From positions 1 through 64,000 of the forward strand of contig CAJJZP010000004.1 in assembly GCA_905197665.1 (NCBI GenBank): a stretch of 64,000 bases of DNA, in the 5' to 3' direction. A program made the translations under genes and the position numbers. Positions within the stretch are counted from its first letter, which is position 1; every line of letters begins with the position of its first letter. The DNA comes from an uncultured Collinsella sp. Lineage in GTDB: Bacteria > Actinomycetota > Coriobacteriia > Coriobacteriales > Coriobacteriaceae. Of this stretch, positions 17,362 to 25,624 are shown in pieces. Under the pieces are notes generated by a model. The model searched no databases, was not told where the DNA came from, and was given only the letters and a program-made list of their open reading frames with translations.

Positions 17362-17428
17362 AGTTGCGGTGGAATAGTTTCTAGATTCAGCCATTTGCGG
17401 GCTAAGCGGGAACTATTTCACCGCAACT
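17362..17428. repeat. Palindrome of the GTTGCGGTG family, copy 2
   Basis: AGTTGCGGTGGAATAGTT (17362-17379) pairs with AACTATTTCACCGCAACT (17411-17428), one mismatch in 18. It shares AGTTGCGGTG-AATA with the palindrome at 16129, on the other side of the XRE gene. Confidence 0.85.
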
Positions 17429-17489
17429 CAATTCCGGCCCAGGCACTCGCAGCAAGAAGACGAATAGCCTTGGCGAGTATGTAAACGAA

Positions 17490-17586
17490 GGGCCCTCCGA
17501 CCCCGCCCGACGATTTCGATTGGCGACCTTTGACGGAGTCAAGGGAGGAGCCAAATCGAAATACGTCGGGCGGGGTCGGAGGGCCC
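17490..17586. repeat. Nested palindrome downstream of pfkA
   Basis: GGGCCCTCCGACCCCGCCCG at 17490 on pairs with the mirror run that ends at 17586 over about 35 bases with few mismatches; a central stem CCTTTGAC-gga-GTCAAGG lies at 17527-17544. It follows the pfkA stop by 23 bases on the minus strand. Confidence 0.85.
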
Positions 17587-17609
17587 GATGGGGTGGATTC
17601 CAGCCGAGG

Positions 17610-18689
17610 CTATTCGTCGCCGAAGCTGATGCCCAACGCCTTGGCCTCGCGCACCAGATCGCTCTGGGGATCGACGTACTTGAGCTTGCCGGCGACATCC
17701 TCGAGCGGCATATGGCACATCTTGCCGTCGCGCAGGGCAATCATGTAGCCAAACTCGCCGCGCAGGCAGCCGAGCGCTGCCTCGACACCGCACTGGGTCG
17801 CAAAGATGCGGTCCTGGGCGTCGGGCTGACCGCCGCGCTGCGTGTGGCCGGGGATGGCGACGCGGGTCTCGCGACCGGTCTTGGCCTCGATCTCCTTGGC
17901 GATGTCGTAGACGATCGACGGGCTCGTGCGCTCGGCGAGCTTCTTCTTGTACTCCTTCTTGGACAGCGCCGCGTCCTCCTTGGAGATGGCGCCCTCGGCG
18001 ACGGCCACGATGGTAAAGCGGCTGCCGGTCTCCATGCGATGCTCGATGGTCTTGATGACGTTATCCATGTCGTAGGGGATCTCGGGAATCAAGATGACAT
18101 CCGCGCCGCCCGCGACGCCGGCATACAGCGGAATCCAGCCGACCTTGTGGCCCATGATCTCGATGACAAACACGCGTCCATGGCTCGAAGCGGTGGTGTG
18201 GATGTCGTCGATGCACTTGGTGGCGACGTCGATGGCGCTCGTAAAGCCAAACGTCAGCTCGGTGCCCCAGGTGTCGTTATCGATGGTCTTGGGCAGGGCG
18301 ATAACGTTGAGGCCTTCTTCGCGCAGGCGGTTGGCGGTCTTGGTGGATCCGTTGCCGCCCAGCATAAACAGGCAGTCGAGCTGCAGCTTGTGATAGGTGT
18401 GGACCATTGCGGGCACCTTCTCGACGCCGTCGGCCTCGGGGATGTCGAGGCGCTTGAACGGCGTGCGGCTCGTGCCCAGGATGGTGCCGCCACGGGTGAG
18501 GATGCCGCTAAAATCGGCGGGCGTCATGACACGGAACCTGCTGTAGATAAGGCCCTGGTAGCCGTCCTCAAAACCATAGATCTCGATAGGCTCTTCGCTA
18601 TTGGTCATAAGCGTTTTGACGATGCCGCGCATGGTGGCGTTGAGCGCTTGGCAGTCGCCGCCACTGGTAAGAAGACCGATCCTAAGCAT
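17610..18689 (-). CDS. pfkA: 6-phosphofructokinase
   Basis: Phosphorylates fructose 6-phosphate to the 1,6-bisphosphate in glycolysis. The 359-residue product has LTSGGDCQALNA (8-19), LPKTIDNDTWGTELTFG (132-148), EIMGHKVGWIPLYAG and AIPGHTQRGGQPDAQDR. The donor-site motif reads GGNGS (111-115) where classical ATP enzymes have GGDGS and pyrophosphate enzymes GGDDT; K134 (PKTIDND) is the lysine type. Glycine at the key second position favours ATP over pyrophosphate, but asparagine in place of the metal-binding aspartate is unusual. N-terminal start MLRIGLL is standard. Confidence 0.93.
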   Translation of the reverse strand: MLRIGLLTSGGDCQALNATMRGIVKTLMTNSEEPIEIYGFEDGYQGLIYSRFRVMTPADFSGILTRGGTILGTSRTPFKRLDIPEADGVEKVPAMVHTYHKLQLDCLFMLGGNGSTKTANRLREEGLNVIALPKTIDNDTWGTELTFGFTSAIDVATKCIDDIHTTASSHGRVFVIEIMGHKVGWIPLYAGVAGGADVILIPEIPYDMDNVIKTIEHRMETGSRFTIVAVAEGAISKEDAALSKKEYKKKLAERTSPSIVYDIAKEIEAKTGRETRVAIPGHTQRGGQPDAQDRIFATQCGVEAALGCLRGEFGYMIALRDGKMCHMPLEDVAGKLKYVDPQSDLVREAKALGISFGDE

Positions 18690-18727
18690 GATGAATCCTT
18701 CCGGGCAAGTTATAACATGCGCATAAG

Positions 18728-18760
18728 TTTACCCCCGCACACTGTTGATACGGGGGTAAA
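18728..18760. repeat. Hairpin upstream of pfkA
   Basis: TTTACCCCCG (18728-18737) pairs perfectly with CGGGGGTAAA (18751-18760). It lies about 40 bases upstream of pfkA on the minus strand and could be an operator or leader hairpin; there is no T-run for termination. Confidence 0.5.
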
Positions 18761-18828
18761 ACGTGTTAGCTCAAGCGTATGGAAATGTAAGCAACGCCAG
18801 GGAACGTAAGGTCGACGGGCCTGGCTCC

Positions 18829-19914
18829 TTACAGTGCGAAGGCATCGACGTTGCCCCAGTGGCGGCGCAGCGTGATGGCGGCAGCGGGCTCGGTATTGTC
18901 AAAGACGACCGACCATTGCGTATTGCTGGTGATGTCTTCCGGATTGGGCTCTTGCGCCGCAGCGCGAAGGGCCTTCCAAGCGACTGCCTCGTCTTGGGCG
19001 CCGGCATGGGCGTCGAGGACATCGGCGATTGCGACGGCGCGCTCTTTACCATGGCCCAGCTCGCCATTCTTTTGGTTGGGCAGCACTTCGTCGCCATAGC
19101 AGGCGTAGAAGTTTGTAACCTGGCGTACAGGAGTCGCTTTGAAAGCGCGGTCCGGATCGCGCGGATCCCACTCTACTACGCGCGCGTCACCGGTGGCGTC
19201 GTTGATAAAGAAGTGGTAATCGCGTCCTGCCATGGCGTGCATGTCGTAGGCGGAAAGCAGGTCGACAGCTTCTTGCGTGGTGGCGGCACGGTCGAGCACC
19301 AGACGGATGGCGAGCGAGGTATTGATGACGGGGCGCTGCGTGTCCTGGTCACAGGGTTTGGAATCCAGGGTGAGCACGGCAATGGACACGCCACATTCGT
19401 TGACGCCGTCGAGCTGGGCAAACGGGCCCATGAGTGCGGCGGCGCGTCCGGCGACGGAGTCAAGCGGAGTGTTATCGCCCAGGTTGTTAAGGGCGGCAAA
19501 CCCGATGGAGGCATAGCCGCCGCGTGGGTGATTGCGCACCAGCAGCGCCGAGGTGTCGTCCTTAAAGTCGTAATTGCGACCGGTACGCACGCGGCCTTCG
19601 GCATCTACGGCGACAAAAGCGCTGCAGGCAAACTGGGGCGCCTGGACATGTGCCGGCACACCGGGCAGCACCTGCGCCACCACGGCATCGATGTAGGCCT
19701 GGTCATCGCGCACGCCAGCGGCGATGATGCGATCAAGATCGTAGTCGTAGGCGATGTCGATTGCGTACAGGTCATAGCCATCCGTGTAGCCGGTCAAGCG
19801 TTTGAGTGACGCGGCGGACTTGATTTGTTTGTGATAAACGGTGCCGGTGGCAGCGGCAAGGCCGACGGCGACTCCCGCGACACCGCAGGCGATGGCAATG
19901 TTACGTGGCTTCAT
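18829..19914 (-). CDS. Secreted or anchored Ntn-type linear amide C-N hydrolase
   Basis: A 361-residue member of the choloylglycine hydrolase / acyl transferase (Ntn) group. Residues 6-24 form a signal or membrane anchor (AIACGVAGVAVGLAAATGT). The likely nucleophile is C97 in FACSAFVAVDAEG, followed by the conserved GRVRTGRNYDF; in this fold the cysteine becomes the N-terminus after cleavage, so residues 1-96 would be a pro-part. GINDATGDARVVEWD-like text near 225 and NQKNGELG near 290 fit the family. It is longer than cytoplasmic bile-salt hydrolases (about 320), and the substrate, which could be a bile acid, penicillin or N-acyl amide, is not decided by sequence. Confidence 0.8.
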   Translation of the reverse strand: MKPRNIAIACGVAGVAVGLAAATGTVYHKQIKSAASLKRLTGYTDGYDLYAIDIAYDYDLDRIIAAGVRDDQAYIDAVVAQVLPGVPAHVQAPQFACSAFVAVDAEGRVRTGRNYDFKDDTSALLVRNHPRGGYASIGFAALNNLGDNTPLDSVAGRAAALMGPFAQLDGVNECGVSIAVLTLDSKPCDQDTQRPVINTSLAIRLVLDRAATTQEAVDLLSAYDMHAMAGRDYHFFINDATGDARVVEWDPRDPDRAFKATPVRQVTNFYACYGDEVLPNQKNGELGHGKERAVAIADVLDAHAGAQDEAVAWKALRAAAQEPNPEDITSNTQWSVVFDNTEPAAAITLRRHWGNVDAFAL

Positions 19915-20075
19915 GACGGCTCCTTTCGTCCTGTTAGCGTAATTGTCGCAAAAGGAGTGCGGGCATGATGGCTCAACTTGGCGAGCGGCGCGGGATTAAA
20001 CATGGAATGAAAGGCACGGCACTGGCGCGGCGGGGTATGCTGGAGGGGACCATCAACCCAGCGAAAGGGGAGAGC

Positions 20076-21461
20076 ATGACGGATCAGGAAACGCCCGAGC
20101 GCGCGCATGTGACGGCCGATGATATCGAGGCCGCCAACGACCTTATCGACTTTATCGAGGCATGCCCCAGCATGTTCCAGACGGCGGCGACCATTATGGC
20201 CGAGCTCGACGAGGCGGGCTTTACCTACCTGCCCGAGAATGCGGCGTGGGACATCGAACCAGGCGGGCGTTATTACACGCAGCGCAATACCTCGAGCGTT
20301 GTTGCCTTTAAGGTGGGCGAGGACCTGGCTGCTACGTGGGGCGAGGACGGCGTTGCCGGCGACTATCATTTTCAGCTCACGGCGTCGCACAGCGATTCGC
20401 CGACGTTTAAGGTCAAGGCCGTGCCTGAGCTTGACGGCGCGGGCGAGACGCTGCGCCTGAACACCGAGGCCTACGGCGGCATGATCGACTACACCTGGTT
20501 CGATCGTCCGCTGGCACTCGCGGGCCGCGTGTTGGTACGCGAGGGCGACCGTATCGAGAGTCGTCTGCTTGCCACCGAGCGCGAGGTCGCTATTATCCCG
20601 AGCCTTGCTATCCATATGAACCGCGGCGTTAACGAGGGCTTTGCTCCCAATCGCGCCGTCGACCTGTGCCCGCTCATCAGCGCCGGTGACCTTAAGCAGG
20701 GAGATTTTGACGCCCTGATCGCCGACGAACTGGACGTTGAGCCCGAGCAAATTTTGGGCCGCGATCTGTTCCTGGTCAATCGTCAGGATGCGCGCATTTG
20801 GGGCTGGGCCGACGAGTTTATCTCGACGCCCAAGCTCGACGACCTGGCCTGCGCCTACACCTCGCTGCAGGCATTTTTGGGTGCCGAGAACGCGCACGAC
20901 GTTTCGGTCTTCTGCTGCTTTGATAATGAGGAGGTTGGCTCCGAGACCAAGCAGGGCGCCATGTCGACGTTCTTGGCCGACGCGCTGCGCCGCATTAACG
21001 GATCGTTGGGCTTTGACGACGAGTCGTACCATCGCGCCCTTGCCGCCTCGATGCTTGTAAGCTGCGACAACGCGCATGCCGTGCACCCCAACCACGCTGA
21101 GAAGTGCGACGCCCGCAACCAGGTGGTGCTCAACGGCGGCATCGTCATCAAGGAGGCAGCCAACCAGCACTATTGCACCGATGCCTTTAGCCGCGCGGTG
21201 TTCCAGGCTATCTGCGATGACGCCGACGTACCCACGCAGGCCTTCGCCAACAAGAGCGATATGGCGGGTGGCTCTACCCTTGGCAATCTGTCCAATATGC
21301 AGGCGAGTATGCACGCCGTGGACGTGGGCCTGCCGCAGCTGGCCATGCACTCAAGCTACGAGACCGGCGGCGTGCGCGACGTGATGTACGCCATCCGCGC
21401 CCTCACCGCCTTCTACGAGTGCGACCTAACCATCAACGGAGCCGAAAGCGTGGAGCTCTAA
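20076..21461 (+). CDS. M18-family aminopeptidase
   Basis: Zinc aminopeptidase that removes N-terminal acidic or neutral residues from peptides; cytoplasmic, normally a dodecamer. The 461-residue product has the first zinc ligand H105 in LTASHSDSPTFKVK, FDNEEVGSETKQGAMS with the catalytic glutamates, CDNAHAVHPNHAEKCD, and the C-terminal AMHSSYETGGVRD with the last zinc histidine. The ATG at 20076 follows GAAAGGGGAGAGC; an earlier in-frame ATG at 19965 has no such site. It is divergent from the Ntn hydrolase and closed by hairpins at 21463 and 21549. Confidence 0.93.
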   Translation: MTDQETPERAHVTADDIEAANDLIDFIEACPSMFQTAATIMAELDEAGFTYLPENAAWDIEPGGRYYTQRNTSSVVAFKVGEDLAATWGEDGVAGDYHFQLTASHSDSPTFKVKAVPELDGAGETLRLNTEAYGGMIDYTWFDRPLALAGRVLVREGDRIESRLLATEREVAIIPSLAIHMNRGVNEGFAPNRAVDLCPLISAGDLKQGDFDALIADELDVEPEQILGRDLFLVNRQDARIWGWADEFISTPKLDDLACAYTSLQAFLGAENAHDVSVFCCFDNEEVGSETKQGAMSTFLADALRRINGSLGFDDESYHRALAASMLVSCDNAHAVHPNHAEKCDARNQVVLNGGIVIKEAANQHYCTDAFSRAVFQAICDDADVPTQAFANKSDMAGGSTLGNLSNMQASMHAVDVGLPQLAMHSSYETGGVRDVMYAIRALTAFYECDLTINGAESVEL

Positions 21462-21462
21462 A

Positions 21463-21497
21463 ACCTGCCAAAAAGGGACAGGTTTATTTTGGCAGGT
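21463..21497. repeat. GGGACAG-family hairpin, copy 4
   Basis: ACCTGCCAAAA at 21463-21473 pairs with TTTTGGCAGGT at 21487-21497, loop AGGGACAGGTTTA. It starts right after the aminopeptidase stop, identical to copy 1. Confidence 0.85.
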
Positions 21498-21548
21498 TTT
21501 ATCTGGGCAAATGCAAAGGGTGAAACCGAACTAGATCGGTGATACGTG

Positions 21549-21584
21549 GCCGCCGAGGCGCAGTGTGCCTCGGCGGCTTTTTGT
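21549..21584 (+). terminator. Rho-independent terminator
   Basis: GCCGCCGAGGC (21549-21559) pairs perfectly with GCCTCGGCGGC (21567-21577), followed by TTTTTGT. Confidence 0.9.
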
Positions 21585-21623
21585 GTACAGAGTACGGCTA
21601 ATGCTTATAAGTGCTATACATGC

Positions 21624-21655
21624 TTTACGTATTTACCATAGTATTTTATGATGGT
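21624..21655 (+). promoter_or_regulatory. Promoter and operator of the RelB/PIN pair
   Basis: TTTACG (21624-21629), 17 bases, TATGAT (21647-21652). An inverted repeat ACCAT (21635-21639) and ATGGT (21651-21655) covers the -10 region, as expected for antitoxin autorepression. Confidence 0.5.
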
Positions 21656-21677
21656 TTTGAAGTATTAAGGAGGGGTC

Positions 21678-22058
21678 ATGACCACAACAGCCGCTCAGAT
21701 CAACGTACGACTCGATGCCGATCTTAAAAGGAGCGGGGACGCCGCTCTCTCCAGGGCCGGTATGACGCCGAGCCAAGCGGTGCGAGCGCTCTGGCAGCTT
21801 GCAGCGTCGCTGGCCGATCGCCCCGGTGCGCTCGAGGATATCCTGCTGCCCAGTCGTGCCCGGACGGAACAGCGCGAGCGCGAAAAGGCCGCCAAACGTA
21901 AGCTCGAGCTCATGGATCAGGGGTCGAAGCTGTTCGCTGCCGCTTGCCGTGAGTCGGGAATCGATATGGTCAAGGCTCAGCCATCGGACGACGAAGAGCT
22001 CAAACGGAATGCCTATGCGGATCGCTATGGCGAGGAGATGAGCTGGCTCTATGAGTGA
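21678..22058 (+). CDS. RelB/DinJ-type antitoxin
   Basis: A 126-residue antitoxin. The N-terminal 60 residues are a ribbon-helix-helix of the RelB/DinJ family (AAQINVRLDADLKRSGDAAL and GMTPSQAVRALWQLAA); the C-terminal half is charged and probably disordered until it binds the toxin. RBS AAGGAGGGGTC precedes the ATG. Its last eight bases overlap the start of the PIN gene, so the two are coupled. The partner is a PIN nuclease and not a RelE-type toxin, which is an uncommon combination. It likely represses its own promoter. Confidence 0.85.
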   Translation: MTTTAAQINVRLDADLKRSGDAALSRAGMTPSQAVRALWQLAASLADRPGALEDILLPSRARTEQREREKAAKRKLELMDQGSKLFAAACRESGIDMVKAQPSDDEELKRNAYADRYGEEMSWLYE

Positions 22059-22545
22059 GGCTCCAAAGCGCATCTTGGTTGACACCAACGTGTGGCTCGA
22101 TTACTTCATTCCCTCACGACGTGGTCGTTCGGTGGCGATTGAGTTTTTACGCGATGCATGCACGACGCAGGTGGATTTGCTGTATGCGGCGACGTCGTCC
22201 AAAGACCTGTTCTATTTAATTTCAAGCGAGCATAAGGCCTGGTATCGGCGAGAGCACGGTTCGCTTTCCCCGTATGCCGCTACGGCAGCGACTTCGCTTG
22301 CATGGGATTGTCTCAGCGTGCTTTCGCAGCTTGCCACGCCAGTGCCCTGTGACCTGAGCGATATATGGATGGCGAGCAGGCAGCGTGAGCTCCATAGCGA
22401 TTACGAAGACGATTTAATCATTGCGGCAGCGATACGCGCCCAAGCAGATTTACTGGTCACCAACGATGTCAAGCTCTGTTCGCATGCGCCCGTCGCAGCA
22501 ATGAACGTCGAAAACGCAAGAAACTACTTAGCAACGCTCAAATAG
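22051..22545 (+). CDS. PIN-domain toxin
   Basis: A 164-residue PIN ribonuclease-like protein, probably the toxin of the pair. Acidic active-site residues are visible: D in RILVDTNVWLDYF (N-terminus), the central acid in HSDYEDDLIIAAA, and the late D in LLVTNDVKL. This is the full PIN set, so activity should be intact. It starts inside the last codons of the antitoxin gene. PIN toxins of VapBC type cut tRNA or rRNA; the target here is unknown. Confidence 0.83.
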   Translation: MSEAPKRILVDTNVWLDYFIPSRRGRSVAIEFLRDACTTQVDLLYAATSSKDLFYLISSEHKAWYRREHGSLSPYAATAATSLAWDCLSVLSQLATPVPCDLSDIWMASRQRELHSDYEDDLIIAAAIRAQADLLVTNDVKLCSHAPVAAMNVENARNYLATLK

Positions 22546-22576
22546 CTCTAGACCCCGCAGGTAGAACGCCGGAACC

Positions 22577-23512
22577 CTAATGTTCGATCCAGCAGCGCAG
22601 GGTTTCACCGGCCTGCAGGTGACGCAGATTCTCCGCGGCGATGTCGACGACGTTGTTGAGCGTGGCTGCCAAGTGGAACCAGCCGGAGACGTGCGGCGTG
22701 ATGAGCATGTTGGGCGCATCCCACAGGGGGCTTGTCGCGGGCAGCGGTTCGGGGTCGGTGACGTCGACCGCGGCGCCGGCGAGATGTCCCGACTCCAGAG
22801 CGGCAACCAAGTCATCGGTGACCACAAGGTCGCCGCGGCCGCCGTTGGCAAAGAAGGCACCTGGTTTCATCGCGGCAAAGAACTCGGCGTTCGCCAGACC
22901 GCGGGTCTCGGGCGTGCTCGGCATAAAGGATGCGACGATGTCGGCCTCTGCCAGGCGCTCAGGTAGGGCGTCCATGCCGTCCATGTCCTCAAACACAATG
23001 GGGTAGACGAGTGGATGGCGCTTGATGCCGCGGACGTGCGCGCCCATGCCGCGGCAGAGCGTGGCAAAGTGACCGCCGATATCGCCCGCGCCCAGCACCA
23101 GCACGTTGGCGTTTTTGAGCGAGGTAACTGGCCCCAAATCCTCCCAGCGATGTTCGCGCTGCAAGTCGTGATAGCCGGGCAGGCGCTTCATCATGGAAAG
23201 GACCATGGCAAACATGTGCTCGCTCACGGCCTGGCCGTAGGCGCCCACCGAGCAAGACAGTTTGGCGTCGGCTGGCACGGTGCCGGCGGCAAGGTAGTCG
23301 TCATAGCCGGCGGTCTGCAATTGCAGCAGCTGGAGATGCTCGCATGCCGTGAGCATGTCAGAGTCGATGTTGCCCAAGATCACGTCGGCGTTGGCGACTT
23401 GTTCGCGCGTGATAGCGTCGGCGCTCGTGTAGATAAAGTCCTCGCCCGGAGCACTCGACTCAAGAATTGCGCGATGACGGCCGTTGACGGGCAACAAAAC
23501 CAGGATGTTCAC
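22577..23512 (-). CDS. D-isomer-specific 2-hydroxyacid dehydrogenase
   Basis: NAD(P)-dependent oxidoreductase of the D-2-hydroxyacid family, 311 residues. The Rossmann glycine motif is GAGDIGGHFA (about 143-152). Catalytic residues are visible: arginine in NGGRGDLV, glutamate in DVTDPEPLP and histidine in ITPHVSGW. The N-terminal catalytic part is shorter than in lactate dehydrogenase, like the glyoxylate/hydroxypyruvate reductases. Substrate is not fixed by sequence; reduction of a 2-keto acid such as hydroxypyruvate is the likely direction. It stands alone, convergent with the PIN gene. Confidence 0.88.
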   Translation of the reverse strand: MNILVLLPVNGRHRAILESSAPGEDFIYTSADAITREQVANADVILGNIDSDMLTACEHLQLLQLQTAGYDDYLAAGTVPADAKLSCSVGAYGQAVSEHMFAMVLSMMKRLPGYHDLQREHRWEDLGPVTSLKNANVLVLGAGDIGGHFATLCRGMGAHVRGIKRHPLVYPIVFEDMDGMDALPERLAEADIVASFMPSTPETRGLANAEFFAAMKPGAFFANGGRGDLVVTDDLVAALESGHLAGAAVDVTDPEPLPATSPLWDAPNMLITPHVSGWFHLAATLNNVVDIAAENLRHLQAGETLRCWIEH

Positions 23513-23531
23513 AAGCAGTCCTCTCCGCTCA

Positions 23532-23566
23532 ACCTACCAAAAAGGGACAGGTTTATTTTGGCAGGT
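23532..23566. repeat. GGGACAG-family hairpin, copy 5
   Basis: ACCTACCAAAA (23532-23542) pairs with TTTTGGCAGGT (23556-23566), loop AGGGACAGGTTTA. One arm has A in place of G, giving a G-T type mispair. It lies between the dehydrogenase start and the map terminator. Confidence 0.82.
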
Positions 23567-23587
23567 TTTATCAGGCAAAACGTTCAA

Positions 23588-23633
23588 ACAAAAACGCCGG
23601 ATGCTAGACGAGCGTGCCCGTCAGCATCCGGCG
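23588..23633 (-). terminator. Terminator of the methionine aminopeptidase gene
   Basis: On the minus strand CGCCGGATGCT and AGCATCCGGCG (23595-23605, 23623-23633) form an 11-bp perfect stem, followed by TTTTTGTTTG. Confidence 0.88.
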
Positions 23634-23642
23634 CATCCACGG

Positions 23643-24530
23643 CTACCAGCTCAGCAGCTCGTAGCCGTCCTCGGTCACTACGAGCTGTACCTCGCACTGG
23701 GCCGAATCGCTGCCGTCCTTGGTGCGCACGCACCAACCATCGCCCTTGCTAATCTTGATGTCGGGCGCTCCGGCATTGACCATAGGCTCGATGGTAAAGA
23801 CCATGCCCGGAGCCATGATGGTGTCCACATCGGGCGCCTCGGTGGTAAAGCCCACAAACGGGTCCTCGTGGAACTCCTTACCGATGCCGTGTCCGCCGTA
23901 CTCGCGCACCACGCTAAAGCCGGCGTCTTCGACCGTCTTTTGCACGGCCTCGGCCATCACGGACAGCGGCAACCACGGCTTGACGGCCGCCAGACCCGCC
24001 TCCACGCTGGCGCGGGTGACGTCGACCAGGCGCTGGCGCTCGGCCGAGACTTCGCCGATGCAGAACATACGGCTCGAGTCGCTAAAGTAGCCGTCCAAGA
24101 TCGTGGAGCAGTCCACGTTGATAATGTCGCCCTCGTGCAGCACGTCCGTATCGCAGGGGATACCGTGACAGACCACGTCGTTGATCGAGGTGCACACGCT
24201 CTTGGGGTAGCCCTCATAGTTGAGGTCGGCCGGCGTGCCACCGTGTTCGATGGTGTAGTCGTAGATCATCTGGTCGATCTGGTTGGTGGTCATGCCCGCG
24301 GCGATGTGCTCGCCTACGTAGTCGAGCACGCCCACGTTGATGGCGGCCGAACGCTTGATGCCCTCGATGTCGGCGGGTGTCTTGTAGAGCGTGCGGGGCA
24401 GAACCTCCCAGCCCTCTTCCCACAAGCGCTCGAGGCGCTCGTCGAAGGCGCTATGGCATTTCTTATATTTTTTGCCGCTGCCGCACCAGCAAGCGTCGTT
24501 GCGGCCGGGCACGGGTCCATTGTCAAACAT
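23643..24530 (-). CDS. map: Methionine aminopeptidase type I with SEC-C zinc finger
   Basis: Removes the initiator methionine from new proteins; cytoplasmic, ribosome-associated. The 295-residue product begins with a SEC-C motif, C-W-C-x8-C-H (NDACWCGSGKKYKKCH, 11-26), a zinc finger that is known to help some MetAPs dock on the ribosome. The catalytic domain follows with VCTSINDVVCHGIP, NVDCSTILDGYFSDSSR (metal aspartates), GHGIGKEFHEDP (histidine) and FTIEPMVNAG and CEVQLVVTEDGYE (glutamates). Complete metal set, so active. A strong terminator follows, and the radical SAM gene lies upstream on the same strand. Confidence 0.95.
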   Translation of the reverse strand: MFDNGPVPGRNDACWCGSGKKYKKCHSAFDERLERLWEEGWEVLPRTLYKTPADIEGIKRSAAINVGVLDYVGEHIAAGMTTNQIDQMIYDYTIEHGGTPADLNYEGYPKSVCTSINDVVCHGIPCDTDVLHEGDIINVDCSTILDGYFSDSSRMFCIGEVSAERQRLVDVTRASVEAGLAAVKPWLPLSVMAEAVQKTVEDAGFSVVREYGGHGIGKEFHEDPFVGFTTEAPDVDTIMAPGMVFTIEPMVNAGAPDIKISKGDGWCVRTKDGSDSAQCEVQLVVTEDGYELLSW

Positions 24531-24622
24531 GGCTAACTTCCTTTCATTCGCAGCTAGTATAGCCCACCCGCAGACCAGCTCATTTGGGATGGGGCTAATT
24601 TAGCTGCTGGCGGGCGGCCGCG

Positions 24623-25399
24623 CTAGTAGCTCACCTGGCAGGGAATACCGAGGGCGCGCACGCGCGCGGCAATGGCGTCGAGCACCTCGGGCGCTGCTTT
24701 GGCAAGGCCGGCGACTGGTGTCTCGCGCGCGACCGTGTAGATGGTCGCCTCCTGCGGACGAATGCGCTCAAGCGCCGCGAGCCAGGGGGCAACATACTCC
24801 TCGCCGGTATTGTCGATGAGCTTGCCCTGATACTCGCCGGTCAAAAAGATCGTCTGGATAATAACGTGACCGTCAAAGCTTGCGAACGTCTCGATCTGGT
24901 GTTCGACGTTGTAGGGGCCAACAGGCTGGTCGAGCAGCTGGATAAACGCCGGGTCGACGGTATCGAGCTTAAGAATGTTGTCGTCGACCATCATGAGCGC
25001 GTCGTGCACCTCGGGGCGGTCGGCGCGTGTGCCGTTGGAGAGCACGGCGATCTTGGAGTTTGGGGCAAGCTCGTCGCGCAGCGCGACGGCACCGGCGATG
25101 GCCTGCGGAAACTCCGGTGCGGCGGTGGGCTCGCCGTTGCCTGCGAAGGTGATCACATCGGGGAGCTCACCCTCGGCTGCCATCTCGCGCAGCTTTGCCT
25201 CGAGCGCGTCGAGTACCATGGCAGCTGTGTTGTACGGCTCATGACAGGGGCGCTCGGCGTTGAGGCCGTTCTCGCAGTAGATGCAGTCGAACGTGCAGAT
25301 TTTGCCGCTGGTCGGCATCATGTTGACGCCGAGCGAGAGACCAAGGCGACGGCTGCGAACGGGCCCAAAGATGGGGCTGGCATTCAAAAACGTAGACAT
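24623..25399 (-). CDS. Radical SAM protein
   Basis: A 258-residue radical SAM enzyme. The 4Fe-4S cysteines are C35, C39 and C42 in ICTFDCIYC. Next to it MPTSGKICTFDC and GEPTAAPEF (the GxP-type substrate side) are typical of COG0731-like Fe-S oxidoreductases. There is no extra C-terminal cluster. I chose the ATG at 25399, nine bases after GAGGAG; an ATG two codons earlier (25405) is possible but too close. The reaction is unknown. The frame upstream of these starts has no support. It may share transcription with map (92-base gap). Confidence 0.85.
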   Translation of the reverse strand: MSTFLNASPIFGPVRSRRLGLSLGVNMMPTSGKICTFDCIYCENGLNAERPCHEPYNTAAMVLDALEAKLREMAAEGELPDVITFAGNGEPTAAPEFPQAIAGAVALRDELAPNSKIAVLSNGTRADRPEVHDALMMVDDNILKLDTVDPAFIQLLDQPVGPYNVEHQIETFASFDGHVIIQTIFLTGEYQGKLIDNTGEEYVAPWLAALERIRPQEATIYTVARETPVAGLAKAAPEVLDAIAARVRALGIPCQVSY

Positions 25400-25624
25400 A
25401 GGCATATGCTCCTCAAGACAATTGTGCCTAAGCATAGCATCGGCTCCAAAGCAAGGTGTGGGCTCTTGCTTTACAAGTTTCGTTTTTTCACGTCGCTCAT
25501 GATGCCGTGCCATGAAAAGCCTCGGGTCGGGTAAAGTTAATCTGTTAACAAGGTGTAAAGCAATGCGGGTCCATCCAACCGTGCTGACGTGCAACTGGAT
25601 GAGCATTGATGATGGGGGCACAAC

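Larger units (their letters stand above)
17177..17609. other. Gene-free stretch between the XRE gene and pfkA
   Basis: Holds the promoter side of the XRE gene with two CCGGTAGC boxes, then the palindromes at 17362-17428 and 17490-17586. No open frame with a ribosome site. Confidence 0.6.
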
